A stretch of DNA of 64,000 bases from Voacanga thouarsii (taxonomy: Eukaryota; Streptophyta; Magnoliopsida; Gentianales; Apocynaceae), in NCBI GenBank assembly GCA_026120185.1, contig JANUWF010001497.1, forward strand, positions 1,104,501 to 1,168,500, read 5' to 3'. Below, one piece after another: positions 24,636 to 37,845 of this stretch. Position 1 is the stretch's first letter. Each line of letters opens with the position of its first letter. The notes beneath the pieces were generated by a model. That model saw only the letters and a program-made list of their open reading frames with translations. It did not search any database and had not been told where the DNA came from. A program made the position numbers and the translations under genes.

Positions 24636-24995
24636 TTTTACAGCTTTACCACTCTCCACAATTCTTCGCATAACTTATTCAATATAGGTCCAAATAAGGT
24701 GAGGCTACTTCCATAATATTACTAATATATCCCTTTATCAATTCCAGGTCATGAGTCATGCAGAATCCATCCCATTTTGTACAGTTTTTCAGTTAATTCC
24801 ACTGTTCCGAGTTGGAAATTCAGTTTCGCCACTTTCCAGTACTTTGTACATATCTCCTCCAATTCAGGTCCAAATGAGGTGAAACCACTTCCTAAATACT
24901 CCTAAGACATTTCTCTATCAATTTCAGGTCATAGGTTATTCAAATATCTCTCCATTTCATTCAGTTTTCCAGCTAAACTTGCTGCTCCGAGTTGG
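24636..24995. repeat. 180-bp tandem duplication inside a gypsy LTR
   Basis: Two diverged copies at a 180-bp offset. AGGTCCAAATAAGGTGA at 24686 matches AGGTCCAAATGAGGTGA at 24866, and GTTCCGAGTTGG near 24804 matches GCTCCGAGTTGG near 24984. It lies about 0.7 kb downstream of the TATA box. Confidence 0.85.
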
Positions 24996-25696
24996 TGATT
25001 CAGAATTACAGTTTAGGAACCTAACTTGTTTTAACTTATTTCCCCTAGTTTCTTCAACATACCCTACCTCATTTAAACTCTTCAATACTTTATTTAACAT
25101 CCCAATATCATTATTCTAATAGGTTTTCATATCCAGCAATTCTCTTTTATCCATATGAATTATTTATTCCAAGCTATTCAAACCAGTAAATTTTGGCAGA
25201 TTACATTATTCTTGCTATTTCTGATCTCTTAGTCATCCAAACCCACATCACCTGATTCAAATCCTTTCTAACTAGTCTAGGACAGGCTTAGGATTATTCA
25301 TGTTCAAATTCCAGCAAACCATCACTCTAAAATGAACTGAAAATCATGTCTACTTCATCACTCATCCAACCGATTAATCGACCATCACAAAATCAATATA
25401 TTTTCATTACTTAACTTCAACAATATTCATATGCAGCTAGCTTCCAATTTCTAGTATCATTTTATTAGCTTTGAGAAGTGATCTCTTACCTTTCCAAGAT
25501 GAAGACAAGCTGCAACTCTCCCTCATTTTCTTCCTTTTCCTTTCCTCCTCCTTGCTGCCGGTTCTTTTCTTCTTTCTTTTGCTGCCGAAAATATATCTCT
25601 CTCTTCTAGTCTTTCTTTTGTTTTCTCTTCCTCACTTCTCTGTTTTTCTTTTCTTCTTGCTGCTCTCCTTCTTGGCTGAAATCCTCCCCCTTGCTC

Positions 25697-25706
25697 CTAT
25701 TTATAG
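25697..25706 (-). promoter_or_regulatory. TATA box of the 23070-26341 LTR
   Basis: Minus-strand CTATAAATAG, about 640 bp from the LTR's 5' end and followed by a purine-rich leader. Confidence 0.55.
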
Positions 25707-27472
25707 AGCTTGCTCCCCTTGGTCTTATTTTGGACTTTATAAAAGATCTAGGGTGAGTTGGCAATTTTTAGAAGTCTTGAGACTTCTCTAGGTTTTTCAA
25801 GAGAATTGTGGATTGCTCTAGAAGGTTGTAGGGTCCTCTAGAAGTTCGAAGAAATTCTTAAAACCTTGTTGGACTAATATATGCTTAATCTTAATTAACT
25901 TTCCCTAATCTCACTTAGCTTAATTAGAAGAAATCTAACAATGGTCAAATTTGGTCAACAATGTCATGCTTGTAGGCCACCTTTATTTACTCCTTGTGGA
26001 TCCCCTAAAATATCCTTGTGGATCCCCTAAAATATCTTTCCATATAATATATTATAACCTAAGATATTTATAGGATTAGGTATAATATATGCATATATAT
26101 ACATATATAAATAATGATAAAAATTATATATTATAATTTAATATAATTATTTAACTTTATTAATACTATAATTTAATATTGCCAAGAGATTTTGATATTA
26201 GATAATAAATATAAAATAGTAATAATGGAATAAAATATATCATAAATTCTTTTTATATTCTATCTTCTCTCGTTTTTTTTTTTTTTTTTAATTACACAAG
26301 TCCACCCTATGCAAGTCCTTAATATAAGGCGGGTTATTACATAGTACACTCTTTCCTCTGTAAATGCACGGTAATGTGTAGAGGGGTATTTTGGTCATTT
26401 CATTTGTAGGTCGAAGACATAGCTAACCTTCTTGATTTTGCTAATCAATAGCAAAGGTTAAAGAAAAGTCTTTCCCCACTTAGATTGTTTCACCAACACA
26501 GATTGGGTGGAAGAATATTCTGAGAAACGAAAAGCTTCGCGTACATGCCAAAGAGAAGAAGAAGAATTGCAGGTTTATCGCCAGAATCATCATCGAGACA
26601 AGTAGCCATTCCAGTGGTTAGGACCTCGTCTTCTCAACCAAATAGATCAAGGACATGCAAAGGTATCATTTTTTTTGCTTTCCGCTGCATCGTGTCCGGT
26701 GCTTTTTTTGATTTTACAGTGTTGCATGCATGTCTTTCTATGTTTTATTGCCTTTAATCTTAGTAAGTCTTGTGTGTGCCACCCGAAAATTTTCAATACA
26801 CATTTTCATGATGCATGATAAATTATCGGAACGATTGTAAGAATTTATATACCATGCCTTTATACTATACAAGTTAAATCATAGGAGATTTACATTTACA
26901 AAACTAATTATAGCATTTATATTTTTGGAGAAAATGAGTTAATTTTTAAGATCATAAATCATTCACGTCATTCACATCATCTGTATTGGCATTTCATACT
27001 TTTACCATAATGTATTCTTAAAATACATTTTCAATATAAAACCACATTGCAATCTCACAACAACTAATAGGACCTTATCCTCAATATCATTATCACCCAA
27101 AAAGGTCTCAATTCAACCCACAATATACATACATATGATCAACTTAGTATATATATGCCACTACACTTAATCATATCATTACCATCGTCATAGTATGCCC
27201 TACGAGACAGTCCCATGCCTGACTTCCATTTTCCTTATTAGAAAACATGTTGCTAGCTAAAGACAACTCTATATAAAAAAGATCACAATCCGAAGGTGGC
27301 CACCAACCAAAAAGCATTCTTAAACCTGTGCAAGTTACTATAAGCTTAAAGCCCCTTTAAGTACTCAAGAATCATATTCAATACATGGTAGATCAACATA
27401 ATGTCATTTTTCAAAATAACTTTGAAAATTCATATACATTTCCAAAAATAATTTGATAAACAAAACACTCCC

Positions 27473-27473
<1 letters not shown>

Positions 27474-27505
<32 letters not shown>
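27474..27505. repeat. (GT)n microsatellite
   Basis: A dinucleotide run in the middle piece of the split gypsy LTR. Confidence 0.95.
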
Positions 27506-27507
<2 letters not shown>

Positions 27508-28479
27508 ATATATTCTATAGGTTCAAAACCACATCATAAGAATTTATCCATTCGAAGATTTCATATACACATCGTTCATAAATATCATAAAACGATTTCA
27601 TATTAATAGCTACTAATAGTTCAAGATCATTTTATTTCTTTCACAATCATTTTATGCATGAGAATTTCAATTGTAGGTGCTAAATAAAATCAATGTAAGA
27701 TTTTCTACTCAACATATCATGTATAGAGGATATATAAAAAATGAAGCATGCTTAAACATTTCATAATCATATAAATCTCTATTTGCTTTACAATAAAATG
27801 ACATGCTTCCAACATACAATTTCCATACAATATTTACAAAATATAATTTACGTATAAAAATCATATCATAAATATAATGATTTGCATGTAAATATGGAAA
27901 CTTACCTTGAGTTCTAGCAAGAATAAGCAAACACAACTTAAGTCCTTAAATTAAGACATTGATCCTCCACCAAATCTAACATATAAATAAATATACATTA
28001 ATTCCTATCAATAAACTCAAGTTTAATATAATTCCTCCAAGATAATAATGGTTTTAATCAATCCTAACAATGGCATGTAGACTGTCTCACACGATATTGG
28101 GTCGTGCTGGGTCGGTCCCGCATTTAGGTGGGTTGTGCCAGTCCGAGCCTAGGTCAAAAAACCTTGGGCCCGACATGACCCACCCTTTAGCGAGCCGATC
28201 TGTGGGCCTTTCTCTCTTAATGTGCTTTTTTAATAAAAACTTAAGTAACATGATTATTTAAAATTATAAAAAAAGCCACCTTAAAATGGTGGGGGATTTG
28301 ACTTGAACCCTTACTGGTTTTATTAATTAACAAATAAAAATTACATAATAAGGAGACTTGATGTCTAAACTTCTTAAAAATATTACAATGATAAAAATTT
28401 AAATATAGAATAAATATCTTAAAAATAAAATAAAATAATTATATAATATTACTTATCCTAATTATTTGAAATACTAACT

Positions 28480-30383
28480 ACTCGGCTCATCCTATTCTTC
28501 ATCTGAGTCATCATTAACAATCTATGAATTAGCCATCCTCTCTTTGGCTACGAACCAATTGTTGCAACATAGTAACATCTCCAAATTATGAGGAGCCAAT
28601 TAAAAACTTCTTTCATCAATTACTCGAGCGCTCTTACTAAAAATACTTTTCGATGGTACTGTGGAGACAGGTGGTGTCAAAAGATCATATGCCATTTTTG
28701 GATAAAATTGGATATTCTTTTACATGATCCTTATACCAACCACAAATGTCAAAATATTGATCCTCATTTTCTACCTGAGATTGCATATTATAGATTGTCA
28801 TCTCATTATAGGTTGTAGATGATCTTCTTTAACGTCTCATGATACCCATAGATTAAATTTTAATAAAATTGAATAGGTAGATCTTCGTGGTGGTTAAATT
28901 AATTATTGTATGATGATGATGAACCTTCCCTACTTATAGTAGCAGAACTAGATCAAGAAGACTTAAACTCATACAAGTTATACATATCAGATAGAGCTTT
29001 ATCCATTTTATCTTTAATGCCTTTTATCATAAGTTGCTTAAGTATTGAAAATTCATCAAAATCTAATGTTTCATAAAGTTATTCAGTAATACTATGAAAT
29101 CTAGAAGTTTTTACTCGATGATTTAAACATAATACCATACAATATAAAATAGGAATACTTCATGATATTTCTTATATTTTTCAAACATATTTTTTTTATA
29201 AAATAACCAATACTCCATATACTCACTAAAAATATTAGCTACATTAGTAAGTATAGAAAGAATATGATGAGCAGTGGGATAATAAAATCCCGATAAAAGT
29301 TCGATTTCTTCTTTAAAAGTAATTAAAAATATTGAAAGTGCAATACAATTTTCAAAATGTGCATCAGTGAGCTGAGATTGAAAATTATTACTATTACAAA
29401 ATTCAATAAGTTGATTTTGATAAGGTATAACAATTTCAAACATATTAAAAGTTGAATTCCATTTAATTTTACAATCTAATCTAAATCTTTTAAAAGAAAT
29501 ACCTTATTTTCGGTATAAAACTTTAAAATTTTGAAATCAAGTTGGAGAATTTTTAATAAATAAAAAATATTTCTAATTATATTAACAATATTATCAATAT
29601 ATTTATATCCTTTCTTAACACACAAATTATATGACAAGCAAACCTAGTATATAGCAAGCACACAAATTAAGGATATAGTAAGCACATCTAGTATCAAATA
29701 AAATCCCATCTAATATATGATTCATATTATTTTTCAAAATTGTTATAATATAATTATTATTTGAAGTATTATCTAAACAAATAGAAATAATTTTATTTTA
29801 TATCTTATATTCACGATATGTTTAAGTAATCATTATAATAATACTACTATCTATATGAAGATATTCAAATAATTTAAAGTAAATAATTCTTTTTTGTACT
29901 AACCAATTATGATTGATTCAATGATATGTAATGCACAAATAAGCCTAATTAGTAACTGCGCTCCAACTATCACAAGTAAGAGCAAATTTTCAATTACAAG
30001 AATCAAATATGGCAATATGACACTCTTTCATCTCTTTGTATAACTTTATTATTTCATTTTTTTAATATTATTCTAGGGATCCTTTTAAATATAGGTTGAC
30101 AACAGTATTGCATGAATTGTTCATAATGTGGATTTTTCAAAAATTTAAAAAGTAATTTAGTTTTAACAAGTATTTTAGCAAATCCAATTCTAATTTTTTA
30201 TTATCATATTGAAAATTACCTATAATTTGACATCTTGTAGTATGAATTTATTGTTATTTAAGTAGGCTTTCTAACCAATCATTATGTGACCTTTTCATGT
30301 GTCTAACTATCGTTCTCGTTCCTTTTCCCTTCTTATATGCATATACTACCTTACAATTTTTATATACTACCCTATGATTTATC
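28480..30383 (-). pseudogene. hAT transposase, BED finger to C-terminal dimerisation region
   Basis: Cut-and-paste transposase of the hAT superfamily. Minus strand from 30383: BED-type zinc-finger remnant (VVYAYKKGKGTRTIVRHMKR near 30330-30270), RFRLDCKIKWNSTFNMFEIV near 29495-29430, the open block 29123-29443 (ALSIFLITFKEEIELLSGF; YYPTAHHILSIL), and the C-terminal dimerisation motif PPVSTVPSKSIFSKSARVI near 28667, followed by LAPHNLEMLLCCNNW. Stops (for example after VIDERSF near 28613) and frame changes show decay. The N-terminal codons are on the far side of the copia insertion at 39892-40160. Confidence 0.85.
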
Positions 30384-32416
30384 TGTTGGGAATATGCCCT
30401 CTTAGACTAGTTTTCTGATGAAAATATCGAATGTGTTAATAAAAGAATTTATTTGTCGAAAATAATTTGTGAAATAATTTTCTTTATTTGTGTACATTTT
30501 CGTTTGGAATAGACCCATTATGTTTGAATAAGTAATCCATGTGAATGGAGGTCTTTCACAGTAAGGTATGGATCATGGGTTATTTAAACACATAAATAGT
30601 TGTTCTTAACCGATTGATGAGAATGGAAATCTCATCATATTTAGGTTATTATGTTATGAATTCCAAAAGGGGAATGGCTTACCTTTAGCCAGTGAGTAGG
30701 CCACTCACTTCATGACATAAGCGTATTTCGAATACGTAGAACATGATCTGTAGTAGTGGTTTCTAAAAAGTACTATATGGTAGAAACCTAGACTATTACT
30801 GCTACAGCGTGGACTAGTACTCTATGACTTGAGTATGGGTTGGTGGTCTGGCGAAACTGGAAGCATATGCTTTGATGTACTATAGTTGAGGTTCTATCAG
30901 ATGGCCAATATACTTGTATGTTGAGTATGTGTGACTAGTTAGTTAAGACAGACTTGTATAAGATAGTTTCTATACTATATCGCCCCTTGTGGTTATTCAA
31001 ATAATCTAAATATCCAGGGCTCTGGGAAACGTGACTTGGATGTTTGCTTTAGGGTCGCTCCATTGGAAAGCGGAAACACTCTAGGAAGTCGTGGATCATT
31101 GGATTAGAGGCCTAAGGATGGTAGATGTCTTTAGAGAGGTGTTAGTACACTTCTTCCTCTTTAAATGTACGGCGATGTGTAGAGGGGTATTTTAGTCATT
31201 TTCACTTGTAGGTCGAAGACTCTACTAATGCAGCATTATCCTTGGGATCAATATTTCCTTATGGTGATATTAGAAAATATTTAAAATACAAAATACATCT
31301 ATTTATATAGTAGGGGTATTTTGGTTATTTTAGTAGCCAAGGCGATGTGTCTTTTTGGTCCTCGGAATAGCTCGTAAGTCCTAATTAATTTTTGGGTTGA
31401 CAAAATGATCTCAGTTGAGAGAGTTGTTTTTTATTCGGGAAGTCTAATTTATTATTGGATTGGAATAAAATAAATGGAGAAAAATTAACCGAGACTTAAA
31501 CTAGAAGAAAATAATTATTACTTAATTATTTATTGAGTTATTTATTTAATTAAATCCCAAGAAATAAATAATTAAAGTTTAATTATTTTTGGGTTCATTA
31601 ATTATTTATTGGGTTATTTATTTAATCTCAAGAAAAATAATTAATGTTTATTATTTTGAATTTTTCAGGTCCAAGGAAAATAATAAATATTATTTTGGCC
31701 CAATAGCCTGGACCATAGGATTTTTTCGGACACAGTTTATAAGAGTTTAGGGTGAAGCCGAAATTTATTTTGTAAATAATATTCAGGTATAAAATCTCGA
31801 GAATATTTTTATCAAGTTTCATAACTCTTGGCTTTTTGTGTGGAAAAATAAAATAAAAGAGAAGGGAAAAATAATTAAAAAATATTTCCCGAGTCTTTTG
31901 GCTTTTGGTTTCCTTCTCTGGCTTTTGTTTTTACATATGAAGCCAAGCCAGAAGAGTTAACCGTGAAAAATTTCTCTTGGCTTTCTCTCTCTCTCGTGCC
32001 TGTTTGTTTTCCTGGCTTTTGGTTTTCTTCACTATTTTTGGCTATAACTGAAGAAACCATGCTTGGGAAATGGATGGTTAGTGAAGGAAAAGAAAACTGA
32101 AATAGTTCATTTCTTCTCACCCGAATGTGTGCTCACCGACCGAAAAATTAGGCTAGGTCATATTCTGTGAACCAGAAAGCTTTGCATTCATTTTCATCGG
32201 AGGAAGAATTCAAGGAAGTTGCACTGGAAGTTCATCGCACGGATGATGAAGAAAGCTATTTTTTGAGCTTCAAGCAATTCTTCAACGTTCTTCAAAGTTT
32301 TAAAGCTCCAATAGGTATATTTTTATCCCACCATGCTGCCATACTCTGATATATATGTTCATGATCTCCATTACCGTCCACTGTGAATTGCATGCTCTGT
32401 GAATGTCAATCCTTCA
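30384..32416 (+). repeat. 5' LTR of the complete copia element
   Basis: 2033 bp, TGTTGGGAATATGCC ... CAATCCTTCA. Related to the LTRs at 22308, 37846 and (reversed) 57972. Confidence 0.95.
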
Positions 32417-32418
32417 AG

Positions 32419-32430
32419 TGGTATCAGCGC
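32419..32430 (+). promoter_or_regulatory. Primer-binding site
   Basis: TGGTATCAGCGC, two bases after the 5' LTR. It differs by one base from the plant initiator Met-tRNA site TGGTATCAGAGC. Confidence 0.9.
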
Positions 32431-34269
32431 ATGAATTTGATTGACTTAGAGAGCGTGTTAGTTAATAAAAATGGAGAAGAACATTGTTTGGAGCTTAAAT
32501 ATATGATCATTCGCTTGAAATGGTATGGGACATGGCCTCTGTAAATTTTCATAGAACATTCTGTGAAATTTGATTTTAGAGTTTGGATCGTGTAAACCCA
32601 ATTTAAATGGGTATAGGCGGTTGTGGTTTTGTTTTGGATGAGATTTTGTGATGAAAAATGTCCAAAGAAGCCATTGGAAGAAACCCAGGAACCATTTATG
32701 CAGACAGAGCACAGAAAAACGTTTCTGGATAAGATGATTACTATTGCTAAGCCACCGAGCCAAGCCGCGCCTTGAAGTCGAGCCGCTGCCATTTTGTGAA
32801 AGAAGCCGTCCAGCTTTTTGCCTTGGAGCAGAGTCGATTTTGATGAAATTGAGCCATTGCAATTGTAAAATTGCAATTGTTGATTTCATGCGAGCGTGGG
32901 TTGCTGAGTCAGAGCGCGGGTCAACTGCAGAGAGGAACCGGGTGAGCGTGCGGGTCAGCGGGGCTACAGGTGGGTGAAGGCGCGGATCTCAGACGCGGGT
33001 CTTCGAGCCGATTCGCGGGTCAACAGCAGAGAACATCTGGGCGCGAGTCGCGGCTAAGAGTGTTCCGGTGCAGCTGGTGCATCGCAGCAGCGGTGGACCA
33101 CATGCCAAATGGGGCCGGATCCTGTGCGACTGGTGCAGTGGATCTCTAGTCAATTTTTTTATTTTTTTTATTTTTTTAATTTGGGTCCCATATTAGGCGA
33201 AGTTAATATTTTTGCAATAGTTTATATTCTTGGAATATAGTTGCATGAAAAATATTAGTAAAAGATTTTATGATTAAACAAGATCATTAATTAATTAATG
33301 TATTTAATTCTATTATTTGGGCACATAGGTTTAAAAATAGAAAAGCATGAAAACGTTTACTACTTTCTAATATGCTATTTATTTTGTGTACTTATGTGCG
33401 CAGTTTCTCAAAGACCAAAGTCTTTGGGAATATTTATGCAAGGAAAATATTTTTCTTTAAAAATTAAATGGTTATTTTAATTTGAACAAAAATTAATCCT
33501 TGGATATTTTCTCAAAGGATTTAATCCTTGGCATAGAAAATATATTAGATTTAGATATTTTTGTAAGTTAAAATAGAAAGCTATTTTATTTTATTTTACA
33601 CAAGAAAAATTGTTTTGTTAAATAAAATAGAGACCAAAGTCTCGGAAAAGTTTTAATTGGAAAATTTTTGAAATCATTAAGTTTTAACTTAAATAAAATT
33701 AGTCCGTGGGAAAATCTCTTAAAGAATATAATTCTTGACATTGAGATTTTAATGGACTTGGATATTTTATTTTTAAGTTAAAGAAAATTTAATGGAAATT
33801 TTCAAAAGGATATTTTTTTCAAAAAACTTTATTTTAAAAGCCTAAGTGGGAGAGGGGTTCCAACGGCCCTACGGCTTCTATCACGGTCCTCATTAGAGAT
33901 CGTGGGTCCCCTTGCGTCACCCTGGGAGTGAACCCGTATAGGATGGGGATACCACAAGGATCTAGATCTAATGGAAGGATATAATTAATGACTCGGGACA
34001 CGTACTATAATCGGCCAGCCCACGTTAGAGGTTATAGTGCGAGGAATGTCCATAGGAAATAGAGAGGAAACGGCCATCCCACGGTGGAGTTATCCTCTAG
34101 ATTATTACTTAGAAGGGAAATTAATTTGTGGTGATTATTACACTTAGCTTAAGGAACTGTTAATCTTCCAAAGAAGCTATGTCAGTTTTCCTATGAGCCA
34201 AATTAATTTTTGTACACAAATTTATTTTCACAAACTAAATCTTTTCTTTTATTTTTCGATTTTTCGGAA
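32431..34269 (+). other. Untranslated leader of the copia element
   Basis: A 1.8-kb stretch between primer-binding site and gag. The first 0.7 kb is relatively GC-rich (32740-33130), the rest AT-rich. Overlapping open frames on both strands here show no domain. Confidence 0.6.
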
Positions 34270-35075
34270 ATGGTAGGAGGTTCTTTTAGTCCTTTGACCG
34301 TTATTCTCTGTGAGAATAAGTTAACGGGACCAAACTATGTGAACTGAAAAAGGAACCTAGACATAATACTCACAGCCGTGGAGTATAAGTATGTCCTTTT
34401 TCGAGACCTACCCTGTAATTGGGATGGTTCCACCGACAATAGAGCGAGAGGCTGTGAAGGCATGGAAGAAGGCTAATGAAATGGCATGTTGCTATATACT
34501 AGTCTCCATGTCTAATGTGCTCTAGTCTAAATACGAGCATATAGCTTCTGCGTATGACATTAGTCATTCATTGGCCACCATGTTCGCGGATAAAAGCCTG
34601 CCCGCAAGGCAGGAGGTTCTTTGAACTATAATAAACTCTAAGATGGCTGACGAAGCATCAGTTAGGGAGCATATGCTCAAGATGATTGCTGTTTTCGAGG
34701 AGGTGGAAATCTTAGGGTTTATCAGTAACCCCGAGAGCCAAATAGACATAGTTCTCGAATCTCTACCTATTTCCTTTACTCAGTTTAAACTAAATTAAAT
34801 ATGAGTTTGACTGAGTTGATGAAGGAACTCCAGATGGTAGAGAAGGTCATAAAGCCACATTCAATGGCTATGATTGCTAAGTCTTCTTCCTCAAGAATGG
34901 GGTCCAAGCCTAGAAAGTTCAAAAAAGAAGAAGGGAACATAGTAGCCCAGCCCAAGACCCAGCCCAAAGACAAACTGAAGGGCAAGTGCTTCAAATATGG
35001 GAAGAAGGGACACTGGAAAAGGAGTGTCCAGATCTTCAAGCCAAGAAAAACCCCACATGTAATGTTCTCTATCTA
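34270..35075 (+). pseudogene. Copia gag with damaged zinc knuckle
   Basis: Capsid protein that packages element RNA. From ATG 34270: NKLTGPNYVN near 34318, ANEMACCYILVSMSNVL near 34473, SKMADEASVREHMLKMI near 34639, SQIDIVLESLPISFTQFKLN near 34738, MSLTELMKELQMVEKVI at 34801, then the zinc knuckle CFKYGKKGHWKR near 34987. The second Cys is Tyr, and a frameshift separates the His from the last Cys. There are at least three in-frame stops (first near 34345) and two frameshifts. Length and order fit copia gag. Confidence 0.85.
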
Positions 35076-35275
35076 GAGTCTATATCAATGGTTGGATCAA
35101 CCTTCACTTGGGTTGTTGATTCAGGAGCCACTGATCATATCTGTAACTCTTTCCAAGGGTTTAGAAAGATAAGTAGACTCAAGAAGGGCGAATATGGATT
35201 ACGCATGGGAATTGGAGCACAAGTCTGGACCCTTGCAGTGGGAGAGTTGAATCTTGTTTTGATTGTAATAATAAA
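35076..35275 (+). pseudogene. Copia protease domain
   Basis: Aspartic protease that cuts the polyprotein. TWVVDSGATDHICNS near 35110 keeps the catalytic Asp-Ser-Gly. It shares the frame that supplies the last Cys of the gag zinc knuckle. The frame closes at 35277 and the next block starts one frame over. Confidence 0.8.
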
Positions 35276-36645
35276 GTGATTTTAATAGATATTTTATATG
35301 TGACTGATTTTTGTCAGAATTTGATTTTAGTTGCAAAACTTATAAATCAAGGATATTCTGAATATTTCCATTCTGGTATTTCCATTAGTAGAAATGGAGA
35401 AATGTTATGTATTGGGCACATGTATGGAAATCTATTTTATTTAAACCCTATTAACAATCAATCAAATAACGCTCAATTTGAACCTTTAACTAAGAAGAGA
35501 AAGACCAATATCAATGACTCATATCTTTGGCATCTGTGGTTGGGTCACATCAACTCAACCAGGATTAAGAGGCTAATCCATGATGGGCCTTTGGGTACAT
35601 TGAGATTGGAAAATTGGCCTCAGTGTGAATCTAGCCTAATGGGAAAGATGACCAAAAGGTCTTTTATCCCTAAGGAGGATAGAGCTAAGGAGGTACTGAG
35701 TCTTATTCACACTGATGTGTGTGGTCCCATGTCTACACTAGCTAGAGGAGGTTTTTGAGTCTTTCATTACTTTCACGGATGATTATACAAGATTTGGTTA
35801 CGTTTACCTGATGAGACGCGAGTTTGACTCTTTTGACAAGTTCAAGGAGTTGAAGGCTGAAGTGGAGCGTCGGACAGGTAAATTAATCAAGATCTTACAA
35901 TTGGATCGTGGTAGAGAGTACCTCCTAGGTGAATTCTAGGACTACATGGTACATCATGGGATAGTATCCCAACTCTCTATGCCGGGGACACCCCAGCAGA
36001 ACAGAGTAGCTGAGATAAGGAACAGGATATTGATGGAAATGGTCAGAAGCATGATGTCTTATGCTACTCTTCCAGTATCTTTTTGGAGATATGCCTTGGA
36101 AACAGCGGTATACATTTTGAACTTGGTGCTTTCTATGTCAGTACCTAGGGCTCCCTATGAGATATGGATTGGGCGTAAGCCAAAGTTTGAATCATCTCAG
36201 GATATGGGGTTGTCCAGCTTATATACTGATCAAGGGAGATAAGTTGGTACCAAGATCAGAATTATGCTATTTTGTTGGGTGTCCAAAAGGAACAAAGGGT
36301 GGTTACTTTTATCATTCAAAGAAGTAGAAGGTACTGGTTTGTACCAATGCTAGATACTTAGAGGATGATCAAAGTACTTCCACAAAAGGTTCAACTAGGT
36401 TGGAACTCAAGGAGAAGTTATCTTCGGAAGTAACTTCTTTTAACCCGATTCCGATTGTGGAACAAGAAGAGGCACAGCCTCAAGAGCTTGTACAAAAGGT
36501 GCTTTGTCACAGTGGGAGAGTGTCTAGAGTTCCAGATAGATAGAATAGAAAAGCTTTTGAGCTGTTCTCTGACCATCAGGAACAAGACCCCACTAAATAC
36601 GAGGAGGCAATTACTGATGCCGATGTCAATCTATGGCATAAAGTA
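35276..36645 (+). pseudogene. Copia integrase
   Basis: GAG-pre-integrase motif (YLWHLWLGHINSTRIKRLIH near 35521), then the catalytic core with all three acidic residues: first Asp in SLIHTDVCGPMS (near 35701), second in KILQLDRGREY (near 35890), Glu in TPQQNRVAEIRNR (near 35990). A frame change after 35750 and a stop near 35938 break it. Weak C-terminal sequence runs on to about 36600. The preserved DDE triad shows it was functional on insertion. Confidence 0.88.
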
Positions 36646-37480
36646 ATGAAAGCCGAGATTGAGTCTATATACTTCAATCAGGTTTGGGATCTTGTAGCTT
36701 CACCTGAAGGGATAAAACCCATTGGGTGTAAGTGGGCATACAAGAGGAAGAGGTCAGCGGATAGGAAGGTGGAAACCTTCATTGCTAGGCTTGTGACAAA
36801 AGGTATACTCAGAAAGAAGGGATCGATTATGAGGAAATATTTTTCCCCTGTGGCCATGTTTAAATCCATCCATATCCTCCTTGCCATCGCATGTCAATAT
36901 GACTACAAGATATGGCAAATGGATGTCAAGACGGCATTTTTAAATGGCCATCTTAGCAATAACATCTATATGTCCCAACCGGAAGGTTATATTGCTGAAG
37001 GCTAGGAACATATGATTTGCAAGTTTAAGAAGACTATTTATGGACTTAAGCAAGTATCGAGAGTGTGGAACATTCGTTTGATGAGACTGTAAAGTCTTAT
37101 GGTTTTATTCAAAAATAAGGATGAACCATGCGTGTACAAAAATCTTGAGGGGTTTAATGTGGTTTTTCTTATCTTATATATATGGATGACATTCTAATCA
37201 TTGAATATGAGGTAAGTTCATTGTTATCTATAAAGGTTTGGCTATCTAGTCAATTCAGTATGAAGGACTTGGGAGAAGCCAACTACATTCTCGGGATTAG
37301 ACTTCTTAGAAATAGGAAGCAAAGAATGTTAGGATTATCCCAAGTCGCATACATTGACAAGATGCTGGCCAAGTACAGTATGAACTCATGCAAGGGAGCT
37401 CTAACCCTTGCAGATATGGGTTGTCTCTTTCTTCAAGGGTCTGTCTTTAGTTTCAAGAAGAAAATGACAGAATGAGTAGA
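36646..37480 (+). pseudogene. Copia reverse transcriptase (RVT_2)
   Basis: Copies element RNA into DNA. Fingers/palm motifs: QVWDLVASPEGIKPIGCKWA (near 36679), FSPVAMFKSIHILLAIA (near 36841), WQMDVKTAFLNGHL (near 36914), TIYGLKQVSRVWN (near 37036) and the catalytic YIWMDDILII (near 37178). Then FSMKDLGEANYILGI (near 37255). A stop near 37003 and frameshifts near 37090 and 37170 interrupt it. It is followed by RNase H remnants. Confidence 0.9.
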
Positions 37481-37800
37481 ATTCCCTAAACTTCGGCTGT
37501 GGGAAGTCTCATGTACGCCATACTGTGTACTAAGCCAGATATCTATTTTGCCGTAGGCTTAGTTAGCAGATATCAGTCAAACCTTGGGGAGGTTTATTGG
37601 CATGCTGTAAAAAGTACCTCAAAGGAACCTTGGAACCACAAGAAGAGGAAGCATATAGTGAGGTAGTACCACCTGGACAGGGATTTTATCCATAGACGGG
37701 ATATGGTGGTGGTACAGATTGCCTCTGAGAACAATCTAGTAGATCCATTCACCAAGCCTTTGGCTGAGAGTCTTCAAGAGATACTTAGACGCCATTGAGG
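37481..37800 (+). pseudogene. Copia RNase H remnant
   Basis: VGSLMYAILCTKPDIYFAVG near 37500 and the C-terminal NNLVDPFTKPLAESLQ near 37731. The centre of the RNase H domain is largely deleted, because these motifs are normally much further apart. Confidence 0.75.
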
Positions 37801-37834
37801 TGGGTACCTAAGGATTTACCTAGTCTTAGAGTGC

Positions 37835-37845
37835 AAGTGGGAGAT
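37835..37845 (+). promoter_or_regulatory. Polypurine tract
   Basis: AAGTGGGAGAT directly before the 3' LTR; the plus-strand primer site in copia elements. Confidence 0.85.

Larger units (their letters stand above)
23070..26341 (-). mobile_element. Gypsy solo LTR, TSD TAGTA, inside a copia LTR
   Basis: A 3272-bp LTR starting AGTAACATCCC (the first base of the usual TGTAAC changed) and ending TTATTACA at 26341. It is flanked by TAGTA (23065-23069 and 26342-26346). Minus-strand TATA at 25697-25706. No internal coding sequence. Removing it rejoins the GTGTTAGTA|CACT phrase that is continuous in the copia LTRs at 31140 and 38600. Confidence 0.93.
22308..26756 (+). mobile_element. Copia solo LTR, TSD ATCTT, itself split by a gypsy LTR
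   Basis: Starts TGTTGAAATGC at 22308 and ends GCCTTTA at 26756; ATCTT flanks it at 22303-22307 and 26757-26761. Its first 750 bp match the LTRs of the complete copia at 30384 (CCCTCTTAGACTAG, the GTGTTAGTA...CACT phrase, GTAGAGGGGTATTTT). It is interrupted at 23070-26341. Inside its right part are a short basic ORF (26545) and a stretch (TTTCCGCTGCATCG, near 26678) like the U5 of other copia LTRs. The terminal CA has become TA. Confidence 0.88.

Noticed and set aside
25471..25791. Leu/Phe-rich ORF that looks like a membrane protein
   Set aside because: It is the antisense of the purine-rich leader around the TATA box of a gypsy LTR; hydrophobicity comes from the pyrimidine run.
26545..26757. 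Basic ORF starting MPKRRRRIAGLSPES
   Set aside because: It lies inside the right part of the copia LTR 22308-26756, ahead of U5-like sequence, so it is LTR leader rather than a gene.
32167..32349. 60-codon ORF shared by both LTRs of the complete copia (also 39642-39824)
   Set aside because: Of about 10 base differences between the copies, about 8 change the amino acid, so there is no sign of protein selection. It is shared only because LTRs are duplicates.
32424..32977. Three overlapping ORFs of 77-150 codons
   Set aside because: All lie in the copia leader, overlap on opposite strands and show no domain.
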